A stretch of 64,000 nucleotides of DNA from Gammaproteobacteria bacterium (lineage in GTDB: Bacteria; Pseudomonadota; Gammaproteobacteria; Nitrococcales; Nitrococcaceae), in the NCBI GenBank assembly GCA_030433275.1, contig JAUILK010000014.1, positions 1 through 64,000 of the forward strand. Direction: 5' to 3'. Both the position numbers and the translations under genes were made by a program. Positions 18,599 through 27,221 of the stretch are shown here, one piece after another (the stretch's first letter is position 1; each line of letters begins with the position of its first letter). A model generated the notes under the pieces. It saw nothing but the letters and a program-made list of their open reading frames with translations. It had not been told where the DNA came from and searched no databases.

Positions 18599-18952
18599 TC
18601 ATCCTCTCGTCTGCAAGACGACTGCATGATCCATATTGGTATGTGGAGCAGATCCTGCCGAATGTTCTCCCTTTGTGAATCGCTTGGGCCTCGACCGGCA
18701 GAGTCGCTTGGATTTCTCCAATTCGGTAAGCGCATTTTCCACGTCTTGGTGTTGGTACAGCGGCAGCTGACGTTTTTCCTCGAGGATTTCGAGGCAACGC
18801 TCAAATTGGCGCTCCTCGCTCTGGCGGTAAGCTCGCCGCTGCCCCATTCGCTGTGGATTGAGCAGCCCCGGTTGCGCATAGAAGCGCAACGTATGGGCGG
18901 CACCGAATTTTGCTGCTGGCTCGCCGATACTGTAGGTGCGGGCTTTTACCAA
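18599..18952 (-). pseudogene. liuR: Decayed liuR (MerR-family regulator)
   Basis: In Pseudomonas a MerR-type regulator, LiuR, precedes liuA in the same direction. Here the matching position holds only pieces. TYSIGEPAAKFGAAHTLRFYAQPGLL resembles the winged-helix start, but the recognition helix lost residues around the usual TTRTIRFYE. About 45 residues (the rest of the DNA-binding domain) are missing after RRAYRQ. EERQFERCLEILEEKRQL and QDVENALTELEKSKRLC correspond to the C-terminal coiled coil. After that the frame runs into unrelated residues. A short protein could still be made, but it would lack most of the DNA-binding domain. The operon may therefore be unregulated or controlled by another factor. 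Confidence 0.75.
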
Positions 18953-19097
18953 ATTCGTATGGCTCTAGTTGGACGTTGACTTTGGCTATACATTAAGTAA
19001 TTGTCGTTTACGTAAATGTTAATGTACAGAATCACGGATTGCCGTTCGCGAGCAGGAAGCTTTATCAGTGTGAAGCGTTACTTTTCCACTGAAGATT

Positions 19098-19111
19098 TTG
19101 ACCTTGATCAA
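19098..19111 (+). promoter_or_regulatory. Anr/FNR-like box upstream of the universal stress protein gene
   Basis: TTGAC-CTTG-ATCAA matches the FNR/Anr consensus TTGAT-N4-ATCAA at 9 of 10 positions. It lies about 210 bases before the usp start codon in a 366-base gap that holds no gene. Oxygen-limited induction of UspA proteins by Anr is known in Pseudomonas. The role here is inferred. Confidence 0.5.
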
Positions 19112-19318
19112 AGGTTGTGTGTGCTTTTCGTAGAGCTTTTAAGTTCTCTTGAGAGGCCCAGAATCAAGTGCTGCGCTTAATCATCCCGGATAAAGCACTA
19201 GTTAAGTTAAGATTAACCACAAAGAGTTGCCTCGGTTGGAGTTGAAGAATAAATCAGAGCTTCTCGGGGTGCTTGCGGCGTCAAACCAACTCGTCTGCCA
19301 CGACTTGGAGAGACATCC

Positions 19319-20167
19319 ATGGGTTTTCGGGATATTTTGGTCTTTGTCGATGAGAGCGCGCAGAATGGGCAGCGTCTCGACCTTGCCATCGAGCTGGCGC
19401 AGCGTACCGATGCGCACCTGATCGGGCTTGCCGTGACCTCCGCAGTGCTGCTGCCCGAGGTTTCGGCCGATTTTTTTCCCCAGGATCTCATCAGCCGCCA
19501 GCGGCAGGCCGCACGCGAACGCGGCGCCCGACTACGCCGGGATTTCGAGGAGCGCACCGCGCGTGAGTCGATAAGCAACGAGTGGCGGGCCGTCGAGCCG
19601 CTGACCCCCGCCGCGGTAGTAGAAGCCGTGGCGCTGCAGGCTCGCTATGCCGACGTCGTGGTGGTCGGGCAGACCGATCCCGATAATTCCGAGATGGGGC
19701 TTGCGAGGGATTTTCCCGGGCAGTTGGCTCTTATGTCAGGTCGACCGGTGCTGGCCGTACCTTATGCTTGGCGTACACACCCCATCGGTAAGCGGGTGCT
19801 GGTGGCATGGAATGCTAGCCGTGAGGCGACGCGCGCGCTCCATGATGCGTTGCCTTTGCTGAGCGCGGCCCAAGAAGTGCGCCTCCTCTCCTTGGCCTCC
19901 AAAGGAGCTGGGCCCGTTCCGGACGATCCCTCCGGCAACGACATCGTGGCCCATTTAGTGCGGCACGGCGTGTCGGCGCGGGTCGAGCATGGCACCCTCG
20001 ATAATACCCGAGTGGGAGCCGCCATTCTCTCGAGCGCCGCGGATTTTGGTGCCGATATGGTGGTCATGGGTGCCTACGGCCGTTCCCGAATGCGGGAGAT
20101 CATCCTCGGCGGTGCCAGTCGCAGCATCCTGCATGGTATGACCTTGCCCGTGCTGATGGCACATTGA
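19319..20167 (+). CDS. Universal stress protein, two tandem UspA domains (282 aa)
   Basis: Cytoplasmic stress protein made of two UspA folds. Domain 1 starts at GFRDILVFVDESAQNGQRLD and domain 2 at GKRVLVAWNASREATRALHD. The C-terminal domain keeps the ATP-binding type glycine pattern GAYGRSRMREIILGGASRSIL. GGAGAG precedes the ATG by about 7 bases. The gene stands alone between the decayed liuR and the convergent hydrolase gene. The Anr/FNR-like box upstream suggests induction at low oxygen. Confidence 0.9.
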   Translation: MGFRDILVFVDESAQNGQRLDLAIELAQRTDAHLIGLAVTSAVLLPEVSADFFPQDLISRQRQAARERGARLRRDFEERTARESISNEWRAVEPLTPAAVVEAVALQARYADVVVVGQTDPDNSEMGLARDFPGQLALMSGRPVLAVPYAWRTHPIGKRVLVAWNASREATRALHDALPLLSAAQEVRLLSLASKGAGPVPDDPSGNDIVAHLVRHGVSARVEHGTLDNTRVGAAILSSAADFGADMVVMGAYGRSRMREIILGGASRSILHGMTLPVLMAH

Positions 20168-20336
20168 GCGTTGGAGTCTGCCTTCGGCCTAGTAGAGGTA
20201 GAGAGTCAAGGGTTATGCGCGGCGTTTCGGGGGGGTGCTCCTGGGGATGTTGCTACCGCCGCCATTATTGAAATGTCCGGTTGTCGCTGACGGCATTCGG
20301 GTAAGCGCTTTTCTGGGCTGCAGCCAAACCATTCCG

Positions 20337-21485
20337 TCATTCTCTGCGTTTGTGCCAGCACACATCCAGGTCTTCGAGCGGATTTGGTATGAGCTCAGGG
20401 GGTGGGGTGAAGTAGACCGCGACGTTTGCATCGGTGACCTCGGTAAGGCTCGGCGGCCGCCACTGCGGCTTGCGGTCCCGGTCGATGAGCCGCGCACGGA
20501 TGCCTTCGGCGAAATCGTGCTGGCGGGTGAACTGTACCGACATGACGAGCTCGCGCATGAATGCTTCTTTTAAGGAGAGCAAACGGCCGCGACGATATTG
20601 CTCGAAGATGACCCGGGCGGAGGTGGGCGAGCCTTCGAGCAGGGCTTTGACGCCACTGGCGAGCCATTCGTCAGCGACTGTATGGCCTTGCAGTTGCGCA
20701 ATGAGGCTCTCGAGACAGTAGTGGTCGGTGATCCGGTCGATGAGCTCCCGGCGCGCGAGCACGTTGGATCGCGGACAGGCGCTACGGTTCACATCGGCAA
20801 AACGGTTTAACAGCTGGGCGAGTTGGCTGCGGTTGCGTTTGGGCGCGGCGCTCCATTTCACCTCGGTGAGGGCGGTATCGAGCTCGGGGCGGTGCTCGGA
20901 ACTGATGAAATAATCGGCGAGATCCACGTAGAGGGCATCACCGGCGTTTATTGCGGTGCCGGTGAGTCCGAGAAACAATCCCACCCGTCCCGGCATGCGG
21001 TTGAGAAACCAAGTCGCGCCGATATCGGGATAGAGCCCGATCGTGATTTCCGGCAAGGCGATGCGCGAGGTCTCGGTGACGACCCGGTGGCTGGCGCCGG
21101 CCATCAGCCCCAAGCCACCCCCCATGACGATGCCGTGTCCCCAGCAGAGCAGAGGCTTGGGATACGTGTGGATCAGGTAATCGAGCCGGTACTCCGTCTC
21201 GAAGAAGTGCTCAGCGACCGGGTTCGGACCGCCGGGGTGCGCGCGCATGGAATCGTACAGGCCGATCACGTCACCACCGGCGCAGAACGCTTTCGCGCCA
21301 CGACCCTCGAGTACCACGCAGGCAAGCGCCGGGTCTTGCGCCCAAATGCTGAGCTGTGAGCGTAAGGCGTCGATCATGGGTTGGTTGAGCGCATTGAGTG
21401 AGTCTTCGGCATTGAGCTGGGCGAAGCCGAGTTTGCAGCCATTCTTGGCTGGGCATTCCTCGAATGTCACGGGCTGATCGCTCAT
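20337..21485 (-). CDS. 3-hydroxyisobutyryl-CoA hydrolase-like enoyl-CoA hydratase family protein
   Basis: Crotonase-superfamily protein of 382 aa, about 120 longer than a simple hydratase, as is usual for 3-hydroxyisobutyryl-CoA hydrolases of valine catabolism. Visible are GAKAFCAGGDVIGLYDSM (oxyanion hole), CWGHGIVMGGGLGLMAGASH, ALPEITIGLYPDIGATWFLN with the family Glu and Asp, and the long C-terminal helix region ending in YFTPPPELIPNPLEDLDVCW. The start was set at MSDQPVTFEE; further in-frame ATGs lie upstream to 21557. Valine and leucine breakdown genes would thus lie within 10 kb, but this gene is separated from the liu operon by usp and may be transcribed alone. Confidence 0.82.
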   Translation of the reverse strand: MSDQPVTFEECPAKNGCKLGFAQLNAEDSLNALNQPMIDALRSQLSIWAQDPALACVVLEGRGAKAFCAGGDVIGLYDSMRAHPGGPNPVAEHFFETEYRLDYLIHTYPKPLLCWGHGIVMGGGLGLMAGASHRVVTETSRIALPEITIGLYPDIGATWFLNRMPGRVGLFLGLTGTAINAGDALYVDLADYFISSEHRPELDTALTEVKWSAAPKRNRSQLAQLLNRFADVNRSACPRSNVLARRELIDRITDHYCLESLIAQLQGHTVADEWLASGVKALLEGSPTSARVIFEQYRRGRLLSLKEAFMRELVMSVQFTRQHDFAEGIRARLIDRDRKPQWRPPSLTEVTDANVAVYFTPPPELIPNPLEDLDVCWHKRRE

Positions 21486-22078
21486 AGCGCTTCCTGCCAT
21501 TCGCCGCGAAGAGGCGTAGTCGAAGTGTCTCGACATTGCCGCAAGCGGCCATCCCAAGATCTCCGTCTGCTTAGTAACTTGCTGGTGTGTAACCAGAAAG
21601 CTAACTTCTGTGCAGAATCCTCCTAATGGATGATAGCTCTATACCGTCGCCGGTGCCGACAGAAACCTCTACGACTTCTGGTGCGCTCCTATTGCGCAGA
21701 TGACGTTTCATGGGTGTAGAGCTCCCGGTTTCGACCGGGCACTTTAGTAGTAGCTGACAAGATCTAGGCCTAGTGCAAAGGAGTGGCCAAGGTGGAACGC
21801 ATCGAAGTGGCGATGGGCGTGCAGCGTCGTCGGCGGTATTTACCACGAAAAAAGGCGAAGCTAGGTTCCGGCGTTTAATGGATGGGGTCGGTCATGGTGA
21901 AGTCCGTTCCGGAAAAAATCTCCTTGCCTTCAATTTCGGGCGCACTACCACTATGCGACATACTATTTGAACATTGTTGACCAGTCCTGAGCTCGGATGT
22001 GGTGCTTCTGGCTGGCAGCCAAGAAAAGCGCACATTAAATAGTCACTTGCGGTCACGGGCCGCAGTGCAGGATGAAAT
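21486..22078. other. 593-base gap without a recognisable gene
   Basis: No convincing reading frame or known RNA was seen between the hydrolase start and the symporter start. A small hairpin CCCGGT-TTCG-ACCGGG (21724-21739) has a stable UUCG loop but no T-tract. The last 100 bases before 22079 should contain the symporter promoter; no clear match to a sigma consensus was found. Confidence 0.4.
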
Positions 22079-23440
22079 ATGCTGAAGTCGATCGAACAGG
22101 CACTGGATGCGTTTACCCAGTCTATATGGGGGACGCCGCTGCTGGTTTTGTTGGTGGGTGGCGGACTTTTCTTTGTTGCCTATTCGAGACTCTTGCCGTA
22201 CCGCCATTTACGCCACGCCCTACACATTCTGCGTGGCGATTATGATGACTCCAGGGAACCGGGCGACATCCCACACTACCAGGCCCTGTCGAGCGCACTC
22301 TCCGGCACGCTGGGCTTGGGTAACATCGCCGGTGTTGCAGTAGCTATTCACGCCGGTGGTCCTGGAGCGGTTTTTTGGATGTGGATTACAGCGCTGGTAG
22401 GGGTGGCCACCAAATTCTTTACCTGCACACTGTCGATCATGTACCGCGGCTATGACAGCGCCGGAGATCTACAGGGTGGACCCATGTATGTGATCCGCGA
22501 AGGCTTGGGGCAGCGCTGGTGGGCGTTGGCGGGCTTTTTCGCGCTAGCTGCGATGTTTGGCACCCTGCCGGCGTTTCAGATCAACCAGCTCACGCAGATT
22601 GTGCGTGAGGTGGTGGCAGTACCCTATGGATTCGCGGCCACGGGCAATCACTTCACCTTCGATTTTATTTTCGGTCTGGTGATGGCTGGCTTTGTAGGGT
22701 ACGTCATTTTCGGTGGGGTGAAACGGGTCGGTGCGGTGGCTGGCCGGCTGGTGCCCGGAATGGTCTCGCTATATCTCGCCGCTACGCTGTTCATCATTGC
22801 TGAGAACATCAACCAGGTTCCTTGCGCTGTCGCGCTGATTTTTACCGATGCGTTTACAGGGCAGGCTGTAGCCGGGGGGGTTATCGGTACGATGATCATC
22901 GGTGTTCGCCAGGGTGCCTTCTCCAACGAAGCCGGTATCGGCACTGAGGTCATGGCGCACGGCGCGGCGCAGACCCGTGAGCCGATCCGGGAAGGACTGG
23001 TTGCGATGTTGGGGCCAATGATCGACACCATCATCGTTTGCACCTGCACGGCCCTGAGCATCCTCATTACAGGTGTATGGCAAACCGAGGCCAACGGTGT
23101 TTCACTCACCAATAACGCATTTCAGCAGGCCATGGGTCCCTTCGGAGCTTGGCTACTGACAAGTATCGTCGTTTTTTTCAGTGTCAGCACCATGTTCACC
23201 TTCTGGTATTACGGCGCCAAATGTCTGGGCTTTATAGTCGGTGTGCGTTATCAGTATTGGTACCGTTATCTGTATCTGGCTTTAGTTGTTGCTGGCAGCG
23301 TTATATCTGTGAAAGCCGTTGTGGCTTTGATTACCGGGTTCTACGGCCTTATGGCGATTCCGACCATGACCGCCACTTTATTGCTGGCGCCACGTGTCAT
23401 GGAGGAGGCTCAAGCTTACTTCAAACAATATGGAGGATGA
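22079..23440 (+). CDS. Alanine/glycine:cation symporter (AGCS family)
   Basis: Inner-membrane sodium-coupled amino acid importer of 453 aa with about eleven hydrophobic segments. Family landmarks are SSALSGTLGLGNIAGVAVAI near residue 75, WITALVGVATKFFTCTLSIMYR, GGPMYVIREGLG, and GVRQGAFSNEAGIGTEVMAHGAA in the middle, all typical of AlsT/DagA-type carriers. The C-terminus is short and charged. No amino acid catabolic gene is adjacent, so the substrate remains alanine or glycine by family only. Confidence 0.92.
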   Translation: MLKSIEQALDAFTQSIWGTPLLVLLVGGGLFFVAYSRLLPYRHLRHALHILRGDYDDSREPGDIPHYQALSSALSGTLGLGNIAGVAVAIHAGGPGAVFWMWITALVGVATKFFTCTLSIMYRGYDSAGDLQGGPMYVIREGLGQRWWALAGFFALAAMFGTLPAFQINQLTQIVREVVAVPYGFAATGNHFTFDFIFGLVMAGFVGYVIFGGVKRVGAVAGRLVPGMVSLYLAATLFIIAENINQVPCAVALIFTDAFTGQAVAGGVIGTMIIGVRQGAFSNEAGIGTEVMAHGAAQTREPIREGLVAMLGPMIDTIIVCTCTALSILITGVWQTEANGVSLTNNAFQQAMGPFGAWLLTSIVVFFSVSTMFTFWYYGAKCLGFIVGVRYQYWYRYLYLALVVAGSVISVKAVVALITGFYGLMAIPTMTATLLLAPRVMEEAQAYFKQYGG

Positions 23441-23736
23441 GGAATCAAGAGCCTAGAACGGACAAACATGAATTTTTCAATAGATTAGCCGAGCGGGATT
23501 AACTCGTTGGCCCGGGTCTTTTGGAAGGCCTCACAAAAAGCCCAGCACGTCGTGTCTGGTTGAATCTGAAACCATGGTAATACTTGACGATGAACCGTAT
23601 CGCCAAGAGTTGGCCTCGGCCTGAGCAGGCCTGGAAGGCGGCATTCGATCCGTTCGTCATCCTGCTCGGGTATCGGGATAAAGCCAGATACACAGTTTAG
23701 GCGACACGCACTCGAACTCCGGCCTCTTTTCACCCC

Positions 23737-23757
23737 TGCGACAATTTGTCGCATTCC
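23737..23757. repeat. TGCGACA dyad, identical to half of the 46-bp palindrome at 41029
   Basis: TGCGACA-ATT-TGTCGCA is followed by TTCC. The full 21 bases recur exactly at 41056-41076 near the copper-type TonB locus. Here it lies 163 bases before the start of a TonB-dependent receptor gene. A dyad with a 3-base spacer is what a dimeric repressor or activator would bind; the regulator is unknown. The gap 23441-23919 contains no credible gene. Confidence 0.55.
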
Positions 23758-23878
23758 CCGCGCCCTGCCGTGCATGTAAATTTACGCGTTCGCTAAGCCC
23801 CTGGGCTCAGCTCCCCGATTTTGCAAACGAATGACATCGCACTCTTAGGGCACGACATACGTCTTCTGCCCTCGCTTT

Positions 23879-23901
23879 GCTGTCTCGAGAAAAGAGACAG
23901 C
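23879..23901 (+). promoter_or_regulatory. Stem-loop in the leader of the TonB receptor gene
   Basis: Perfect 8-bp stem GCTGTCTC/GAGACAGC with a 7-base loop (GAGAAAA), ending 18 bases before the ATG at 23920 and just before the ribosome site AGAGG. It could affect mRNA stability or translation. No known riboswitch class was recognised. Confidence 0.4.
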
Positions 23902-23919
23902 GAGAATCAGAGGCTATAG

Positions 23920-25998
23920 ATGAGATACCGGAAATCCCTCCTTTCCCCAATTTTTCTGTTCTTTGCGCTTCCGGCAGCCGCTCAGCCGGTACAGCTTCCC
24001 GCTGTCGTCGTTAAAGGCTCTGCGGATACCGATCGGAATTTTAGCCCGTCGCTTACATCACCGGATATCGAAGTTGCGCGGGAACGCATCGAGCGCACGC
24101 CGGGCGGCGTGGATCTGATTGATGCGGAGGAATACAAAACGGGTCGGGTATCCAATCTACAAGATACGCTCAAGTTTTCGCCCGGCGTCTATGTGCAGCC
24201 GCGCTTTGGTGCCGAGGAGTCCAGGCTTTCGATTCGCGGCTCAGGCCTCCAGCGCACCTTCCATCTGCGTGGCATTATGTTGTTGCAGGATGGCGTGCCC
24301 ATCAACAAAGCTGACGGTGGCGGTGATTTCCAGGGCCTGGAGCCGCTGGCGACACGTTATATCGAAGTCCAGCGTGGCGCGAATGCACTGCAATACGGCT
24401 CCACCACGTTGGGCGGTGCGATTAACTTTGTCACGCCTACGGGTTACGATGCCGCGCCCGCTCAGCTACGCGTCGAAGGCGGTAGCTTCAATTACCTGCG
24501 CGGGCAAGGCAGTATCGCGGGAGTCAAGGGTGCTGCCGATTATTATCTGTCGCTCAGCCACTTCTCGCAGAAGGGGTTTCGCGACCACGCCGATCAAAGC
24601 ACCCAACGTTTGTTCAGTGATGTGGGTTATCGTTTCAGCGAGAATCTCGAATCGCGCTTGTACTTCTCCGGCATTATTACCGATTCGGAACTGCCGGGTT
24701 CTCTGACCAAGTCGCAACTCAAGGATGATCCCCGGCAGGCGAACACATTCAGCGCGTCGCGCGATCAAAAGCGCGATTTCAACCGTGCACGCGTGGCCAC
24801 TAAAACCACCTACCGTTTCGGTGATTCGCGCATCGAAGGCAGCCTATTCTATACCTACGAGCACTTGCACCACCCGATCTTCCAAGTGCTGGACATCGAG
24901 TACAACGATTATGGTGCTTATCTGCGCTATATCTCAGAGGCTGAGCTATTTGGCCGGCAGAATATGTTCACGCTGGGATTTTCGCCTCAGCGCGGCACTG
25001 CGCGCGACGATCGCTTCGCCAATATTGACGGTCGGGAGGGCGCGCGCACCAACAAGCTCTTCCAGGTCGCCGAGACCTACACGCTGTTCGCCGAAAACCA
25101 GCACTACGTGATCCCCAAGCTTGCCATCGTCATCGGCGCGCAATACACGCTCGCGAGGCGTGATTTAGACGATCGCTTCCTCGACGATGGAGTGGATAAC
25201 AGCTTCGATCGCAACTACTGGAACTTCAGCCCCAAACTGGGTGCACGTTATGAGTTCACGCCGCACAATCAGATCTATGGCAACATCAGCAAGAGCTTCG
25301 AGCCGCCGAGTTTCGCTGAGCTAGCGGGCGGACCCAATGTCACGCAGAACAGCGCGCAGAAAGCCTGGACCTTCGAGATCGGCACGCGCGGCGATACGGA
25401 ATGCCGCTCCTGCCTGCCGGGTATGACGCACCTCGGTTGGGATTTGACCTATTATTACGCCGATGTGAAAGACGAATTACTCAGCCTAGTCGATCCCACG
25501 ACGGGTCTTCCGCTGGGCACCGTCAACGCGGACGACACCGTCCACCAAGGTGTGGAGGTGGGCTTTTCCCTGAAGTTCTTGAACACTCTGACCTTGCGTA
25601 ACGCTTATCTTTGGAACGATTTCCGCTTCGATGACGACCCCGTCTTCGGGGACAACAGGCTCGCCGGTATCCCGAAGCATCTTCTGAACACCGAACTCGT
25701 TTATCGGCATGCAAGCGGATTCTATGGTGGTCCGAACTTTACCTGGTCACCTTCCGACTTCGCCGTGGACCATGCCAACACCTTGTTCAACGACAATTAC
25801 GCCGTGCTGGGCTTCAAGTTGGGTTACAAGCCCAGCACACTCGAGGGGTTCAGCGGTTTTATCGATATTCGTAACATCCTCAACAAAAAATATGCGGCCG
25901 ATACTGGCGTGCTCGCCAACGCCAACGGAATGGACGCCGCCGCCTTTTTGCCCGGTGACGGTGTGTCGGCTTATGCGGGCATCGAGTGGCGCCTTTGA
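23920..25998 (+). CDS. TonB-dependent outer membrane receptor (692 aa)
   Basis: Outer membrane gated porin for a scarce ligand. It has a signal peptide (SPIFLFFALPAAA), a TonB box-like VQLPAVVVKG right after it, and a plug domain with LQDTLKFSPGVYVQPRFG, SRLSIRGSGLQ and LQYGSTTLGGAINFVTPTG. A 22-strand type barrel follows, with KSFEPPSFAELAGG and FSGFIDIRNILNKKYAAD, and the protein ends in the aromatic C-terminal strand AYAGIEWRL. The arrangement resembles the FecA/YncD(PqqU) side of the family rather than catecholate receptors. The ligand (ferric chelate, PQQ or other) cannot be read from the sequence. It stands alone, preceded by a hairpin leader and a TGCGACA dyad shared with the copper-type locus. 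Confidence 0.88.
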   Translation: MRYRKSLLSPIFLFFALPAAAQPVQLPAVVVKGSADTDRNFSPSLTSPDIEVARERIERTPGGVDLIDAEEYKTGRVSNLQDTLKFSPGVYVQPRFGAEESRLSIRGSGLQRTFHLRGIMLLQDGVPINKADGGGDFQGLEPLATRYIEVQRGANALQYGSTTLGGAINFVTPTGYDAAPAQLRVEGGSFNYLRGQGSIAGVKGAADYYLSLSHFSQKGFRDHADQSTQRLFSDVGYRFSENLESRLYFSGIITDSELPGSLTKSQLKDDPRQANTFSASRDQKRDFNRARVATKTTYRFGDSRIEGSLFYTYEHLHHPIFQVLDIEYNDYGAYLRYISEAELFGRQNMFTLGFSPQRGTARDDRFANIDGREGARTNKLFQVAETYTLFAENQHYVIPKLAIVIGAQYTLARRDLDDRFLDDGVDNSFDRNYWNFSPKLGARYEFTPHNQIYGNISKSFEPPSFAELAGGPNVTQNSAQKAWTFEIGTRGDTECRSCLPGMTHLGWDLTYYYADVKDELLSLVDPTTGLPLGTVNADDTVHQGVEVGFSLKFLNTLTLRNAYLWNDFRFDDDPVFGDNRLAGIPKHLLNTELVYRHASGFYGGPNFTWSPSDFAVDHANTLFNDNYAVLGFKLGYKPSTLEGFSGFIDIRNILNKKYAADTGVLANANGMDAAAFLPGDGVSAYAGIEWRL

Positions 25999-26403
25999 GA
26001 AAAAAGAAGGTCCCCAGAAGTGGAGGGCTAATCTCGGATTCTGTTAGGTGCCGAGTGGAGCAGTTCGGTAGATTGCATGCGATGGCGGTGTATCAGGAAG
26101 GTTGCCGTGGGCATAAAACCGTCGCAGTTTCGCAAGCCGTCACTCGGTATTTGTACTTGTCCAGGGCGTGAATTGCGGGGCGGCCTACCGCGATCAACAG
26201 GGCAAGGCCATTGATGATTGGACACACGAAGGTTCTCGCGGTGTCAGTGAAAGCGGGTGTACGCAGATAGCCAAATGATTTGTGGTGAATACCTTTCCAT
26301 TCGTTCATGATCTTGGTGGGTTCGTTCAAACTCCATAACTAGGCACAGAATTTAAATTCTGTCGATTTCATAGTCCGTAACAATGCACTGCAGTTTCTGG
26401 CAG
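25999..26403. other. 405-base gap with an 18-bp perfect palindrome
   Basis: Between the receptor and amidase genes (convergent) no credible gene was seen. ACAGAATTTAAATTCTGT at 26345-26362 is a perfect 18-bp palindrome, 42 bases past the amidase stop. It is A+T rich and lacks a G+C stem and T-run, so it is more like a protein-binding site or a weak processing hairpin than a standard terminator. Confidence 0.35.
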
Positions 26404-27114
26404 CTACGCTCCAGCCACCGTGCGTAGAGCGGCCCAAGTCCGCGATCCGACGATGCCGTCTGCTTTGAGGTCTTGCGAGCGCTGAAACGCCTGGACCGCC
26501 GCCAGGGCGTTTTGGCCGAAGATGCCGTCCTCCGCCACCATGCGGCCGGTGCGGTTCAGCATGGTCTGGAGGCGCAGGACAGACGGGCCGCGCGCCATCA
26601 ATCTCAACAGTGGCTCGGTCGGTCGAGGGCGGGTGGGCGGCGTATTTGCCGACTCCGAGGTCGATGGGCTCACAGTTGGGGCGAAGGTGGGACTACCATG
26701 CGCGTCCAAGCCCAGCACCTTACGATACGGAAAGACGGGGCAGGCCTTCGCCGAGACTTCGCGATGCCCGTGGAACGTAACCATGCCACCGTAGGCCGCA
26801 TCGATCTCGCTGCAGAGCCCGATCAGGCTTTCGTACTGCGCTTTTGTGAAGTGTTCGGCGGCCAGGCCGTGTAGGCATATAGCGATGGTTCCGGTATTGT
26901 GACCGGCCTGTGCGGCCGGGATGTGCTCGAGCAGACGACCGTTCTGCACCGTGCCGTTTTTCTTGATGAAAAAGTGGTAGCCGACCTCCGACCAATTGCG
27001 ACCGTTGACGTGCCAATCACGCATGACGCTGATATCGTCGTGCTCCGCTCGGTCGCTGGCGCTGCAATGGATGAAGATGCGATCGACCCCGCGCGCAGGT
27101 GCCTTGAATGTCAT
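26404..27114 (-). CDS. N-acetylmuramoyl-L-alanine amidase with peptidoglycan-binding domain (236 aa)
   Basis: T7-lysozyme/Amidase_2 type zinc amidase. Zinc and catalytic residues are seen as His16 in DRIFIHCSAS, the Tyr-His in SEVGYHFFIKKNGTV, and FHGHREVSAKACPVF (His...Lys..Cys-Pro). A Pro/Thr/Ser linker (about 145-170) leads to a PG_binding_1 domain with DGIFGQNALAAVQAFQRSQ and ADGIVGSRTWAALR. There is no signal peptide, as in phage endolysins, so export or phage origin are both possible. AGGGG lies about 9 bases before the ATG. It follows the 1045-aa membrane protein gene on the same strand after 107 bases, and the two may form a unit. Confidence 0.88.
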   Translation of the reverse strand: MTFKAPARGVDRIFIHCSASDRAEHDDISVMRDWHVNGRNWSEVGYHFFIKKNGTVQNGRLLEHIPAAQAGHNTGTIAICLHGLAAEHFTKAQYESLIGLCSEIDAAYGGMVTFHGHREVSAKACPVFPYRKVLGLDAHGSPTFAPTVSPSTSESANTPPTRPRPTEPLLRLMARGPSVLRLQTMLNRTGRMVAEDGIFGQNALAAVQAFQRSQDLKADGIVGSRTWAALRTVAGA

Positions 27115-27221
27115 GTTGCGTTTTCCCCTGGGATACTTCTAATGGGCGAGCCCCTTTGCATCTTCATCTACAAAAGAAGCAACGATTTTTCGCTAAGGCA
27201 GTCCGTGGAGACATAACAGGG

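Noticed and set aside
21724-21739. UUCG-loop hairpin as terminator
   Set aside because: Only a 6-bp stem, no T-run, and no gene ends just before it.
23485-23775. 96-aa minus-strand open frame
   Set aside because: No ribosome site, no family resemblance, and it spans the TGCGACA dyad; judged accidental.
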